Shown: positions 19,272 through 28,349, counted from the first letter of the stretch. The stretch: DNA of 64,000 nucleotides from Peptostreptococcus sp. D1 (GCF_900112955.1 NZ_FONP01000003.1:1-64000); one strand, 5' to 3'. The notes: a model not told the origin generated them from the letters alone. Translations and numbers: made by a program.

Positions 19272-19316
19272 ATAATCCCCCCATAAAATACAATGATTTT
19301 ATTTTCATTTTCACAT

Positions 19317-19344
19317 ATTATATTTTACCCTAAATGCAAGGCAA
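19317..19344 (-). promoter_or_regulatory. Likely promoter of the efflux operon
   Basis: On the minus strand TTGCCT (19344-19339) and TATAAT (19322-19317) are 16 bases apart. It lies downstream of the rhodanese terminators and about 250 bases upstream of the adaptor gene, before the small membrane frame. Confidence 0.6.
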
Positions 19345-19362
19345 AATCAATATTATATATAA

Positions 19363-19397
19363 AAACAACCACTATTTTTTTAAAATAATGGTTGTTT
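19363..19397 (-). terminator. Terminator downstream of the sulfurtransferase gene
   Basis: AAACAACCA (19363-19371) pairs with TGGTTGTTT (19389-19397) and TATTTT with AAAATA inside. On the minus strand a T-rich run follows. A shorter hairpin, GCCTCT 19469-19474 with AGAGGC 19488-19493, lies nearer the gene and may act first. Confidence 0.7.
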
Positions 19398-19506
19398 CGA
19401 AATAGATTTGATTAAAAATTCAAATTATGCATAAAATATAGCATAAATTTTTTCATAAAAAATGTGGTGCCTCTATATCTAGTATCCAGAGGCAAAATAC
19501 AGCAGA

Positions 19507-20361
19507 TTATTCCTCGCCTGTCATTACCTCGTTTTCATCATAGCTTATCCAATCTGAAAAGCTACCAGGGTAAATCTTATAGTCTATTCCAAGTTTATCC
19601 AGTGCTAGAGCATTCACCATCAACGATATACCTGAGCCACAATATACAATCTTTTCCTTGTCATTAAAAAGTGAAGAGAAATGTTCTTTTAGAAATTCAT
19701 CTGATTTAAAAGAGCTGTTTCTCATATCATCTATATTTAGAATATCCATAAAAAAGAAATTTTTTGCACTTGGAATGTGACCTGCAACCTTGTCGACTGG
19801 TTCTTCAAGACCAAGATATCTTGGATTTGATCTTGAGTCAATCAATATAGTATTTTCGTCATACAGTTTTGATTTGACGTAATTCATATTTACAATCATA
19901 TCATTTTTTAAATTCAAATCTAAATCCTGCTTGGATTTTGTTGGAATATTTTCCTTAGATTCAATTTCACCACCATTATGAATATAAGCAGTGATACCAC
20001 CATCTAATGCTCTTGCGTTGTCAAAACCTATACTATTAAGCTGATATACTAATCTTCCGGCTCCTTGTAAATCGCCATCATCGTAGGTGATTACAGTAGT
20101 GTCATTATCTATTCCAAATGATTTGATAATTTCCACAAATCTTTCTACTTTAGTGAATGGATGTCGACCGCCATGAATACTTGGCTTTTCCGCAAGATCA
20201 TTTTCTATGTCAACTAAAAAAGCACCTTTAATATGTGATTTTTTGTAGGAATCAATACCATAAGTTTTATTCATAAGATCGAATCTACAATCTAAAATTA
20301 CATATTTTTTTTCTGAATTTAATAATTCGAAAAGCTCGTCAACACTTATAAGTTTTTTCAT
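19507..20361 (-). CDS. Thiosulfate/3-mercaptopyruvate sulfurtransferase (two rhodanese domains)
   Basis: A 284-residue tandem rhodanese protein. The N-terminal domain (about 1-130) includes YDDGDLQGAGRLVYQL but has no active Cys. The C-terminal domain carries the catalytic loop in VYCGSGIS with the sulfur-accepting Cys near 242. CGSGxx loops favour 3-mercaptopyruvate over thiosulfate (CRxGxx), so cysteine-derived sulfur transfer is the more likely role. ATG 20361 is chosen over an upstream start at 20388 because GGAGGTGC lies right before it and the protein then begins MKKLISVDEL. Confidence 0.9.
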   Translation of the reverse strand: MKKLISVDELFELLNSEKKYVILDCRFDLMNKTYGIDSYKKSHIKGAFLVDIENDLAEKPSIHGGRHPFTKVERFVEIIKSFGIDNDTTVITYDDGDLQGAGRLVYQLNSIGFDNARALDGGITAYIHNGGEIESKENIPTKSKQDLDLNLKNDMIVNMNYVKSKLYDENTILIDSRSNPRYLGLEEPVDKVAGHIPSAKNFFFMDILNIDDMRNSSFKSDEFLKEHFSSLFNDKEKIVYCGSGISLMVNALALDKLGIDYKIYPGSFSDWISYDENEVMTGEE

Positions 20362-20776
20362 AAAAGCACCTCCATAACTTATATTCAAAAAAATTATACC
20401 TAAATTATTGTAACGAATATATTTATGAATATAATTATATCATACTTTTTATAAAATGTATCTCAAATTACAATAAAGTCTAAATGATAGGAATGAATTT
20501 TAATTAGCATTTTTTGCAATAGTATCCAAAATAGAAAATTTAATTTCAAAAAAAATAATAATTAATTTGTTATAAAAAACTATAAAAAAACTAAATTTTG
20601 TTGTATAATTATGTTAACTTATTTTACTTATTTATTTAAATGTCTCTAAACCGTCATCGTGAATATGCGGATTTTTGTGTTGTTATGAAAATTAGCGTTA
20701 TACTGATGGGTAAATTGACATTATTTTTGGATACTAACTAATTTAACTAATGAATTATTTAAGGGGGATGGTTGTA
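20362..20776. other. Long AT-rich divergent intergenic region upstream of nfnA
   Basis: A 415-base gap between the divergent sulfurtransferase and nfnA genes. TATAAT at 20604-20609 on the plus strand lacks a good -35; TTGACA at 20715-20720 with TAATTT 18 bases later is a second candidate. The stretch 20640-20710 is less AT-rich than its surroundings and might be a structured leader if the first -10 box is used. I recognise no riboswitch and no Rex-type operator. Confidence 0.4.
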
Positions 20777-21670
20777 ATGAGCTATAAAATAGTAGATAAG
20801 AAACAGCTTAATGAGGTTGTTTACTTAATGGATATTGAAGCTCCAAGAGTGGCTAAGTCAGCTAAGCCAGGTCAATTTATCATCGTGATAATAGACCAAA
20901 AAGGTGAAAGAATTCCTTTGACAATTGCTGATTACGATGTGGAAAAAGGAACAGTAACTATCGTATTCCAAATTGTTGGTGATTCTAGTAAGAAACTATC
21001 AAGGCTTGAAATTGGCGATAGCATCAAGGATTTCGTTGGTCCTCTAGGTAGACCGAGCGATTTTGTTGATGAAGATATCGAAGCAATCAAAAAGAAAAGC
21101 ATAATATTTATAGCTGGTGGTGTTGGTGCTGCTCCAGTATATCCGCAGGTTAAGTGGATGCATGAAAACGGTATTGATGTTGATGTTATCATAGGTGCGA
21201 GATCAAAGGATATAGTAATATTTGAAGAAAAAATGAGAGCTGTTGCAAAAAATGTATATATGTGTACAGATGATGGTTCTTATGGATTCCATGGTAATGT
21301 AACAATGCTTCTTGATGATCTTGTAAATAATCAAGGTAAACAATATGATGAAGCGATAGTAATAGGTCCTATGATAATGATGAAATTTGCTTGCTTGGCA
21401 ACTAAGAAATTGAATATACCTACGATTGTCAGCTTAAATACAATTATGGTTGATGGTACAGGTATGTGTGGTGCTTGTAGAGTTAGTGTCGGAGATGATA
21501 TTAAATTTGCTTGTGTTGATGGTCCAGAATTCGATGGTTGGTTAGTTGATTTTGATGAAGCGATGAAGAGACAGACTATGTTCAAAACTGAAGAGGGAAG
21601 AAAATCATTGAGAAAGAGTGATGGAGACACACATTCAAATCCAAACTGTAAGATAGGAGGATCTCACTAA
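20777..21670 (+). CDS. nfnA: NfnA: small (FAD/[2Fe-2S]) subunit of NADH-dependent ferredoxin:NADP+ oxidoreductase
   Basis: A 297-residue ferredoxin-NADP reductase-like protein. An FAD domain with ERIPLTIADYD comes first, then a NAD-binding domain with IFIAGGVGAAPVYPQ, and a [2Fe-2S] site in GTGMCGACRVSVG with a further Cys in KFACVDGPEF. NfnA binds NADH and runs the bifurcating flavin cycle with NfnB, coupling ferredoxin and NADH oxidation to NADP+ reduction. AAGGGGGATGG lies just before ATG 20777; an upstream start at 20750 lacks one. The stop overlaps the nfnB start by one base. The fixed pairing with nfnB makes Nfn more likely than a DHOD electron-transfer subunit. Confidence 0.9.
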   Translation: MSYKIVDKKQLNEVVYLMDIEAPRVAKSAKPGQFIIVIIDQKGERIPLTIADYDVEKGTVTIVFQIVGDSSKKLSRLEIGDSIKDFVGPLGRPSDFVDEDIEAIKKKSIIFIAGGVGAAPVYPQVKWMHENGIDVDVIIGARSKDIVIFEEKMRAVAKNVYMCTDDGSYGFHGNVTMLLDDLVNNQGKQYDEAIVIGPMIMMKFACLATKKLNIPTIVSLNTIMVDGTGMCGACRVSVGDDIKFACVDGPEFDGWLVDFDEAMKRQTMFKTEEGRKSLRKSDGDTHSNPNCKIGGSH

Positions 21671-23061
21671 TGGCTATTAATCCAGTAAAGGTTCCTGTAA
21701 GAGAACAAGAAGCAAAGGTAAGAGCTACAAACTTTGAAGAGGTTTGCTATGGTTATAATGCTGAAGAAGCGATGGAAGAAGCTAAAAGATGTCTAAATTG
21801 TAAAAATCCAAAATGTGTTCAGGGATGTCCTGTTAGCATAAGTATTCCAGAATTTATCCAAGAAGTAAAGGCTGGTGAATTTGAAAAAGCTGCAAAAGTA
21901 ATAGCTAAGAGCAGCTCTCTACCGGCAGTATGTGGTCGTGTATGTCCTCAGGAAACACAGTGTGAGGGTGTATGTGTTGTTGGTATTAAGGGAGATCCAG
22001 TTTCTATTGGTAAGTTAGAAAGATTTGTAGCTGACTGGTCAAGAGAAAATAACATAGATTTGACTGGTGATATTGAAAAGAATGGTATTAAAGTTGGAAT
22101 AGTTGGCTCTGGTCCTGCAGGTCTTGCTTGCGCCGGCGACCTTGCAAAATTAGGCTATGATGTTACGGTTTTTGAAGCTTTCCACGAATCAGGCGGTGTT
22201 TTAACTTATGGAATACCTGAGTTCAGATTACCAAAAGAAAAAGTTGTTAATTATGAAATCGATTCAATTAGAAAATTAGGTGTTAAGATAGAAAATAACG
22301 TTATTGTTGGTAGAACGATAACAATCGATGAAATGATCGAAGAAGAAGGCTTTAAAGCTGTATTCATAGGCTCTGGGGCAGGTCTTCCATCTTTTATGGG
22401 GATTCCGGGTGAAAACGCCAATGGAGTATTGTCTGCAAATGAATTTTTAACGAGAGTAAATCTGATGAAGGCTTATATTGATGACTACGATACTCCAATT
22501 AGAGTTGGTAAGCACGTGGCAGTTGTCGGTGGTGGCAATGTTGCCATGGATGCTGCTAGAACTGCACTTCGTCTTGGTGCAGATACTCATATTGTATATA
22601 GAAGAAGTGAGGAAGAATTGCCAGCGAGAGTGGAAGAAGTACATCATGCAAAGGAAGAAGGAATTATCTTCGACTTACTAACAAATCCAAAAGAAATTCA
22701 TGTTGATGAAAATGGAAATGTTTGTGGTTTAACTTGTGTAAAAATGGAGCTTGGTGAACCAGATGATTCTGGAAGAAGAAGACCGGTTGAAGTTCCTGGC
22801 TCTGAATTCAGAATTGACGTTGATATGGTTATCATGTCACTTGGTACGAAGCCAAATCCACTTATTGCTTCAACTACTCCTGGTCTTGATGTAGATAAGA
22901 GAAGATGTATAGTTGCAGATGAGGATGGATTGACATCTCTTGAAGGTATATATGCCGGTGGAGATACTGTTACTGGTGCTGCTACAGTTATTTCTGCAAT
23001 GGGTGCTGGTAGAGTTGCGGCAGCTGCAATGCATAAATATTTAAAAGAAAAATATCTTTAA
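21670..23061 (+). CDS. nfnB: NfnB: large (GltD-like) subunit of NADH-dependent ferredoxin:NADP+ oxidoreductase
   Basis: A 463-residue homologue of glutamate synthase small subunit. The N-terminal 4Fe-4S domain has CLNCKNPKCVQGCPV and CGRVCPQETQCEGVCV. It is followed by an FAD Rossmann fold (GIVGSGPAGLACAG near 141) and an NADPH domain (VVGGGNVAMDAAR near 284), with the closing GGDTVTGAATVISAMGAG motif. No GltB large subunit is present, which together with adjacent nfnA indicates the electron-bifurcating transhydrogenase. Translationally coupled to nfnA; ribosome binding site AGGAGG. Confidence 0.93.
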   Translation: MAINPVKVPVREQEAKVRATNFEEVCYGYNAEEAMEEAKRCLNCKNPKCVQGCPVSISIPEFIQEVKAGEFEKAAKVIAKSSSLPAVCGRVCPQETQCEGVCVVGIKGDPVSIGKLERFVADWSRENNIDLTGDIEKNGIKVGIVGSGPAGLACAGDLAKLGYDVTVFEAFHESGGVLTYGIPEFRLPKEKVVNYEIDSIRKLGVKIENNVIVGRTITIDEMIEEEGFKAVFIGSGAGLPSFMGIPGENANGVLSANEFLTRVNLMKAYIDDYDTPIRVGKHVAVVGGGNVAMDAARTALRLGADTHIVYRRSEEELPARVEEVHHAKEEGIIFDLLTNPKEIHVDENGNVCGLTCVKMELGEPDDSGRRRPVEVPGSEFRIDVDMVIMSLGTKPNPLIASTTPGLDVDKRRCIVADEDGLTSLEGIYAGGDTVTGAATVISAMGAGRVAAAAMHKYLKEKYL

Positions 23062-23097
23062 GTATTCAGAGGAAGCTTAGAGTTTAATATGAATGAA

Positions 23098-23154
23098 TTT
23101 AGGGTGTTAGTTTGAAATGATTTTTTATAATTTCGAATTGACACCCTTAATTTA
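23098..23154 (+). terminator. Terminator after nfnAB
   Basis: AGGGTGT (23101-23107) pairs with ACACCCT (23141-23147), extended by flanking AATTT/AATTT and by TTTGAAAT with ATTTCGAA inside. A short T run ends the element. Confidence 0.75.
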
Positions 23155-23254
23155 GTCCCATTTTTATACAAACCTTTACTAAATAAGGCTTTTGTGTTAT
23201 AATTAATAAACGATTTTATTTTGTTTAATTACCTTGCAGGAGGTTTGATGGGAT

Positions 23255-23953
23255 ATGAAAAAGAGTTTTATTTTAGGTTTAATAGTTACATTCTCAATTT
23301 CTTTAGTTGGCTGTGGTTTTAATGAATCAGGACAGCTTATGAGTGATGCAAGGACTTTTATTGAAAAGGCTGAATATGATAAAGCCATGGATAATTTGTC
23401 AAAGGTGCTTCAGGAAGACGAAACAAATGTTGAAGCTAGAGGGATGTACTATCAGGCTATGAAATTACAGAAAGCCGATAGGGCGAAATATAGAAAAGAT
23501 TATGAACAAGAAATAAAAGAGCTACAGGATTTAATAAATGATAATCAAGGCTCTGCAAAAATTAGAAGTCAAGCAGAAGAAAAATTAGACTTGGCTCAAA
23601 AGGCATTCAAGAGTCAGAGGAATGCGTCTATTACGAGAAAAGAAAACGCAAAAAAAACTGCTGAAGAAAACAAATCAAAGTATGCTACAAGCTCTATCTA
23701 TGGGCGAAAATATACACAGAATACATATAACAGTAGTAGAAATTCTAGCTCATCGGGTAGTGGTAAAACTACAACAGGCAATACCGGAGGCTATGGAGCC
23801 GCTGGAAATAGTGGATCATCGACTAATATGGGAGCTGGAAATGGTGGATACGGCTCTGGAAGCTTGAATGGGAATGGTACAACAGGAGGTACGACTAGTT
23901 CTAGTAATACCGGTGGTGGCTCCTATACAGGCGGATCTTCGTCTGAAAATTAA
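23255..23953 (+). CDS. Lipoprotein with TPR-like helices and Gly/Ser/Asn-rich tail
   Basis: A 232-residue exported lipoprotein: signal MKKSFILGLIVTFSISLVGC with the lipidated Cys at 20. Residues 25-130 are helical and TPR-like (AEYDKAMDNLSKVLQEDETN, then charged helices). Residues 155-232 are a low-complexity Gly/Ser/Thr/Asn region with repeated GGYG and SGS units, probably flexible in the cell wall. AGGAGGTTTG precedes the ATG; TATAAT lies near 23198-23203. I do not recognise the family. Monocistronic, with its own terminator. Confidence 0.8.
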   Translation: MKKSFILGLIVTFSISLVGCGFNESGQLMSDARTFIEKAEYDKAMDNLSKVLQEDETNVEARGMYYQAMKLQKADRAKYRKDYEQEIKELQDLINDNQGSAKIRSQAEEKLDLAQKAFKSQRNASITRKENAKKTAEENKSKYATSSIYGRKYTQNTYNSSRNSSSSGSGKTTTGNTGGYGAAGNSGSSTNMGAGNGGYGSGSLNGNGTTGGTTSSSNTGGGSYTGGSSSEN

Positions 23954-23963
23954 TAGTGAGAAA

Positions 23964-23998
23964 AAGACTATTTCGTTTTTTCGGGATAGTCTTGTTTA
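23964..23998 (+). terminator. Terminator after the Gly/Ser-rich lipoprotein gene
   Basis: A 12-bp stem (23964-23975 with 23982-23993, two G-U pairs) with a T6 loop, followed by TGTTTAAT. Confidence 0.7.
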
Positions 23999-24034
23999 AT
24001 GTTTAGTATTAAAGCTTTGATAAACGGAGGTAAT

Positions 24035-24757
24035 ATGAGAATTAATAAGTTTTTATCCAATTCTGGAGTTGCATCGAGAAGGAAATCAGATGAAATGATT
24101 TCTCAGGGGAGAGTGAAAATAAATGGTAAGGTTGTTGTAAATCTTGGTACTATAGTAGATATTGATAATGATGTTGTAGAGGTTGATGGAAAGAATGTTG
24201 ATATAAAAAAAAATCAAAAAGTGTATATTTTATTAAATAAGCCTGCTGGATATATTACAACAGCAAAAGAACAATTTGGAAGGAAAAGCGTTATGGATCT
24301 GGTTTCAGATATAAAAGAACGTGTTTATCCAGTGGGAAGGCTTGATTATGAAACAGGTGGTCTGCTATTGTTAACGAATGATGGTGATTTGACATATGCG
24401 TTGACCCACCCAAAGCACGAGTTTGAGAAAATATATATTGCATCGGTTAGAGGAAAGCTTTCGGAGAATGGGATTAATGATTTTAAGAATGGTTTGGAAA
24501 TAGAAAACTATGTCACTTCTAGGGCAAAGATAAGGGTGTTAAAATATGACTCTGACAAAAATTATTCAGTATGCAAGGTGGGGATACATGAAGGGCATAA
24601 TAGACAGATTAGAAAAATGTTCGACAAAATAGGAAACCCAGTTATGAATTTGAAGAGAGTACAGCTTGGGAAAATAAGGCTGGATGATTTGGAAATAGGA
24701 AAATATAGGCACCTTAAAGCATCAGAAATTGAATATTTAAAAAAATTTTGCAAATAA
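24035..24757 (+). CDS. Pseudouridine synthase, RsuA/RluB family
   Basis: A 240-residue rRNA pseudouridine synthase. An S4 RNA-binding domain (1-60, MRINKFLSNSGVASRRKSDE) precedes the catalytic domain with the nucleophile Asp in GRLDYETGGLLLLTNDG. GHNRQIRKMFDKIG is the family's C-terminal motif. RluB-type enzymes modify 23S rRNA near 2605; RsuA-type modify 16S rRNA 516. The length and sequence favour the RluB side. ATG 24035 is chosen because GGAGG sits 4 bases before it and homologues start MRxNKFL. Confidence 0.92.
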   Translation: MRINKFLSNSGVASRRKSDEMISQGRVKINGKVVVNLGTIVDIDNDVVEVDGKNVDIKKNQKVYILLNKPAGYITTAKEQFGRKSVMDLVSDIKERVYPVGRLDYETGGLLLLTNDGDLTYALTHPKHEFEKIYIASVRGKLSENGINDFKNGLEIENYVTSRAKIRVLKYDSDKNYSVCKVGIHEGHNRQIRKMFDKIGNPVMNLKRVQLGKIRLDDLEIGKYRHLKASEIEYLKKFCK

Positions 24758-24784
24758 TTTTAGCTGGGAGGATTGTGTTCTATT

Positions 24785-25345
24785 ATGAATGATTTTAATA
24801 ATGTCAATTCAGTAATAAAGTTAATTATTGGGTTGAAAGTAAAAGAAAATAGTATAGTTTTGGATTGTACTGTTGGAAATGGGAATGACACAGAATATCT
24901 ATCATCGTATTTGGGGGATAAAGGATTTATTTATGGATTTGATATTCAACAGAATGCAATTGAAGCTACCAAAACTAGATTGTCATCAATAGGCTTTGAA
25001 AACTATCAATTGTTTTTTGATGGGCATGAAAACATCGACAAGCATATTAAAGAAGAAATTGATTTTGCAGTATATAATCTCGGATATCTACCAAAATCAG
25101 ATCATATGATAATTACCAAGTCAGAAACGACAATACAATCGATATCAAAGGCTATGGATTTGCTGAGCATTGGAGGCTGCATATGTGTAGCCAGCTATAT
25201 TTCTCATGACAATGGTGTGGAATATCATAATATAAAAAAATTTTTGAAATCTGTGGACCAACAACATTTCAACGTTGCTGAAATGGATTTTGTCAATCAG
25301 AAAAATTTTCCAGCACATCTTTTTATTATTGAGAAAAGAAATTAA
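24785..25345 (+). CDS. YtqB/MnmM-like SAM-dependent methyltransferase
   Basis: A 186-residue class I methyltransferase. The SAM motif is VLDCTVGNGNDTEYLS, with FIYGFDIQ as motif II and FAVYNLGYLPKSDH as the catalytic NLGYLP motif of this family. B. subtilis YtqB (MnmM) methylates the wobble uridine side chain of tRNA (nm5 to mnm5); the present call follows that family. ATG 24785 is 13 bases after GGGAGG; a TTG at 24773 is too close to it. It follows the pseudouridine synthase by 27 bases, so both RNA-modification genes are likely co-transcribed. Confidence 0.85.
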   Translation: MNDFNNVNSVIKLIIGLKVKENSIVLDCTVGNGNDTEYLSSYLGDKGFIYGFDIQQNAIEATKTRLSSIGFENYQLFFDGHENIDKHIKEEIDFAVYNLGYLPKSDHMIITKSETTIQSISKAMDLLSIGGCICVASYISHDNGVEYHNIKKFLKSVDQQHFNVAEMDFVNQKNFPAHLFIIEKRN

Positions 25346-25385
25346 ATAAAGTTAAAATTTGTCAACCATAATATTTTTGTATTGA

Positions 25386-25414
25386 TTGAATGTAATTGAT
25401 ATATTTAGTATAAT
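25386..25414 (+). promoter_or_regulatory. Sigma-A promoter of the RpiR-regulator gene
   Basis: TTGAAT (25386-25391) and TATAAT (25409-25414) are 17 bases apart, with about 50 bases of leader before the ATG at 25467. Confidence 0.7.
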
Positions 25415-25466
25415 ATTATGTAGTGATAAACAGATACTAAATTTTAGCAAATAGAGGTGTAGTAAT

Positions 25467-26342
25467 ATGGACAAACAGGCTCATGACATGGAGTGCAATG
25501 GTCTAATAAAAATAATTAAAGACAATTATAAAATGATGAGTAAAGGACAAAAATTACTGGCGAAATATACTCTTGAAAATTACTCAAAGGTCGCTTTTAT
25601 GACAGCATCAAAGCTTGGTGAAACTGTGGGTGTGAGTGAATCGACGGTCGTTAGATTTGCAAATGCGTTGGGATATAGTGGTTATCCGAAATTTCAGGAT
25701 GCTCTTCAGGAATTGATTAAGACTAAACTCACTACCGTTGAAAGGGTTGAAATATCAAATAAGGATTATTCTACGGATAGTTTAATACTAGAAAAAGTAT
25801 TAAAGGATGATATTGATAATATAAAGGAAACGTTGGATTATCTGTCAGAGGATACGTATGAGCAAGCTGTAAATGCAATTTTTTCTGCGAGAAAGGTGTA
25901 TATTATGGGGCTTAGAAGCTCGATTTATGTGGCCAAGTACCTTGGATATTATTTGAGCTACATTTTGGATGATGTAAAGATAATTAGGATGGATATGGGC
26001 GATCCGGTAGAGCAGATGATAAAAATTGGAGAAGGAGATGTGTTTATTTCTATAAGTTTTCCTAGGTACTCTAAAAAGACACTTCAGGTTGTAAACTTTG
26101 CAAGGGGAAGAGGTGCGAAGGTAATAGCCATTACAGATAGTCACAATGCCCCTATTTCGAAGGTATCTGATGTAGTAGTCACTGTTAAGAATAATATTAT
26201 ATCTTTTATTGACTCTCTTGTTCCGGCTTTCAGTGTAGCAAATGCACTTGTGATAGGTGTAGCTATGAGAGAAAAGGACGATATCAAGTCATATTTTAAT
26301 GAGCTAGAAAATATTTGGAAAGAATTTGAGATATTTGAATAG
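25467..26342 (+). CDS. MurR/RpiR family transcriptional regulator
   Basis: A 291-residue regulator. Residues 1-80 form the HTH_6 domain (VGVSESTVVRFANALGYSGYPKFQ is the recognition region), followed by a SIS sugar-phosphate-binding domain (about 125-260) with VYIMGLRSSIYVAKYLGYYL and VFISISFPRYSKKT. These regulators sense phosphosugars. No sugar-transport or catabolism gene is adjacent; the next gene, 67 bases on, is a phosphatase, so the target is unknown. Ribosome binding site AGAGGTG. Confidence 0.93.
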   Translation: MDKQAHDMECNGLIKIIKDNYKMMSKGQKLLAKYTLENYSKVAFMTASKLGETVGVSESTVVRFANALGYSGYPKFQDALQELIKTKLTTVERVEISNKDYSTDSLILEKVLKDDIDNIKETLDYLSEDTYEQAVNAIFSARKVYIMGLRSSIYVAKYLGYYLSYILDDVKIIRMDMGDPVEQMIKIGEGDVFISISFPRYSKKTLQVVNFARGRGAKVIAITDSHNAPISKVSDVVVTVKNNIISFIDSLVPAFSVANALVIGVAMREKDDIKSYFNELENIWKEFEIFE

Positions 26343-26409
26343 AAGAATACTTGAATAGTAAACCTAATATGGATTCGTATTGGGTTTATTGTTTTGAAAG
26401 GAGAAAGAA

Positions 26410-27063
26410 ATGAACAACACGTATTATTTGGTGAGGCATGGTGAAACTGAATGGAATACAATGGGTAGGACACAAGGGCATGGAGACTCACCATTGACAG
26501 AGCTGGGGATAGTGCAGGCTGAAAATGCTGCTATTGCTCTTAGTAAATTTCCTATAGATATGATATATTGTAGTGATTTGGGGAGAGCAGTTCAGACAGC
26601 TGAAATAATAGGTAAAAAACTCAATAAAGAGGTTATCGCAACAGAATCTCTTAGGGAAATGGGGTTTGGCGAATGGGAAGGCATGAAAATAAAAAATATT
26701 CAAGAAAAATTTCCTGCAATGTTTGGAATTTGGAGAAATAGTCCAGATAGATTGGATATTAAGGGTGCTGAAAATCTATTTATTGTAAAAGAAAGACAGG
26801 ATAAATTGATTGAAGAGTTGAATGAAAAATACTCGGATAAGCATATTCTTTTAGTTTCACATTCTGTGACAGTTAGAGTTATGCTGTTGAGTTTTTTGGA
26901 CTCTCACGTGAGAAATATATACAGAATCAAGCAGGATAACACTGCGATAAATATTGTTGAAAGCAGAAGCTATGGTCCTGTAATCATAAAGATGAACGAT
27001 ACAAAGCATCTGTCTGATCTTAATATAAAATCATCTCCTGATGTGAAAAGTGCGTTGGAATAG
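26410..27063 (+). CDS. Histidine phosphatase family protein (phosphoglycerate mutase-like)
   Basis: A 217-residue phosphatase with the phospho-histidine site LVRHGETEWN (His10), a second His in LLVSHSVTVR, and LGRAVQTAEIIGKKL plus FGEWEGMKI between them, all features of CobC/PhoE-like enzymes. The physiological substrate cannot be read from sequence. GAAAGGAG precedes the ATG. It lies 3 bases before the flavoprotein gene and probably shares a transcript with it. Confidence 0.9.
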   Translation: MNNTYYLVRHGETEWNTMGRTQGHGDSPLTELGIVQAENAAIALSKFPIDMIYCSDLGRAVQTAEIIGKKLNKEVIATESLREMGFGEWEGMKIKNIQEKFPAMFGIWRNSPDRLDIKGAENLFIVKERQDKLIEELNEKYSDKHILLVSHSVTVRVMLLSFLDSHVRNIYRIKQDNTAINIVESRSYGPVIIKMNDTKHLSDLNIKSSPDVKSALE

Positions 27064-27065
27064 TT

Positions 27066-28349
27066 ATGAACGATAATATATATGATTTGATTGTGGTTGG
27101 TGGTGGACCAGCAGGCATAATGACAGCATTGACGGCAAAAGAAAAAAATCCTGACTTTAAGGTTTGTTTGTTAGAGTCTCAAGGCTCAATCGGTAAAAAA
27201 CTATCTATAACAGGTGGTGGCAGATGTAATTTCACAAGCTCCATTGATATTTCAGATTTTTTTGAGCATATTGTCAGGAACAATAAATTTTTGTATTCTT
27301 CATTGTATAGCTTTACGAATCATGACTTAATTGAATTTATTAAAAAATTAGGGTTTAGCTATATGATTGAGAAAAAAACTTCAAAGGTTTATTTAGAAGG
27401 AAAAAAAGCTGCTGATTTTTCTAAAGCACTGTATTTTAGATTGAGGAATTTGGACATTGATATTTTTACAAACACGGAAGTAAAGGGCTTTGATTTAGTA
27501 AAGAAGGACAAGGCTTCTGATTCAAAAAATTATCTTTATGAAATTTCATCAGGAAGCAAAAAATATTTTTCAAGAAACGTGGCTCTGGCAACTGGAGGAA
27601 AAAGCTACCCTCAGCTAGGGTCTAATGGAAAATTTTTTGAAATTCTAAGAAAAAAAGGGATAGAGATTGAAAAAACAGTTCAAGCCCTTTCACCAATATT
27701 GATTAAAGAGAGCTATTTTAAAGATATTCCTGGAGTTTCTCTTCAAGACATATGCATTTCTGCAAAGAAACTAGATGGAAAAAAGAAGAGTGTAAAATCA
27801 ATTTTTGGTGACATAGTATTTACTCACAAGGGGATTGGAGGTCCAGCTGCTTTAAAAATTTCGTCATATATTAACAGAAATACAAAGGAGTATTTTTTGG
27901 AGGTTGATTTTATACCTGATATGAGCAGAGAAGAAATTAGAGATTTGATTTTGAAAAGTAGAAATAAGACATTATTTGGAATTATGAAAAAAAAACTTCC
28001 TTCGAATTTTTTAAGAGCCGTTTTGATAAATTGTGAGTCGGTATCTGAAAGTAATTTCAGCTTTACTGCTGAAAAAGCCGCCAATATATCTAATTATGAA
28101 ATTGAAATATTTATTGATTTTCTGAAATGCTGTGTTTTTTCACCACTTTCTCTTGAGAAAATGGAATGCTCTACGATAACTTCAGGTGGAGTATCCACCA
28201 AAGAAATTGACTCAAGTACGATGGAATTAAAAAAATTTCCAAGGCTATTTGTCGTTGGTGAAATGATTGATGTCGATGCACTTACTGGTGGCTTTAATTT
28301 ACAGATTGCATTTTCTACGGGCTATTTGGCTGGTATTAACGTGTATTAG
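27066..28349 (+). CDS. BaiN/HI0933-like FAD-dependent oxidoreductase
   Basis: A 427-residue flavoprotein: dinucleotide-binding LIVVGGGPAGIMTALTA at the start, then SITGGGRCNFTSS-like residues (ITGGGRCNFT), ATGGKSYPQLGSNG, and the FAD-closing GEMIDVDALTGGFNLQIAFSTG at the C-terminus. The family is often annotated as aminoacetone oxidase or, in bile-acid organisms, BaiN; its real substrate here is unknown. It follows the phosphatase stop by 3 bases and precedes cmk by about 130 bases. Confidence 0.92.
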   Translation: MNDNIYDLIVVGGGPAGIMTALTAKEKNPDFKVCLLESQGSIGKKLSITGGGRCNFTSSIDISDFFEHIVRNNKFLYSSLYSFTNHDLIEFIKKLGFSYMIEKKTSKVYLEGKKAADFSKALYFRLRNLDIDIFTNTEVKGFDLVKKDKASDSKNYLYEISSGSKKYFSRNVALATGGKSYPQLGSNGKFFEILRKKGIEIEKTVQALSPILIKESYFKDIPGVSLQDICISAKKLDGKKKSVKSIFGDIVFTHKGIGGPAALKISSYINRNTKEYFLEVDFIPDMSREEIRDLILKSRNKTLFGIMKKKLPSNFLRAVLINCESVSESNFSFTAEKAANISNYEIEIFIDFLKCCVFSPLSLEKMECSTITSGGVSTKEIDSSTMELKKFPRLFVVGEMIDVDALTGGFNLQIAFSTGYLAGINVY

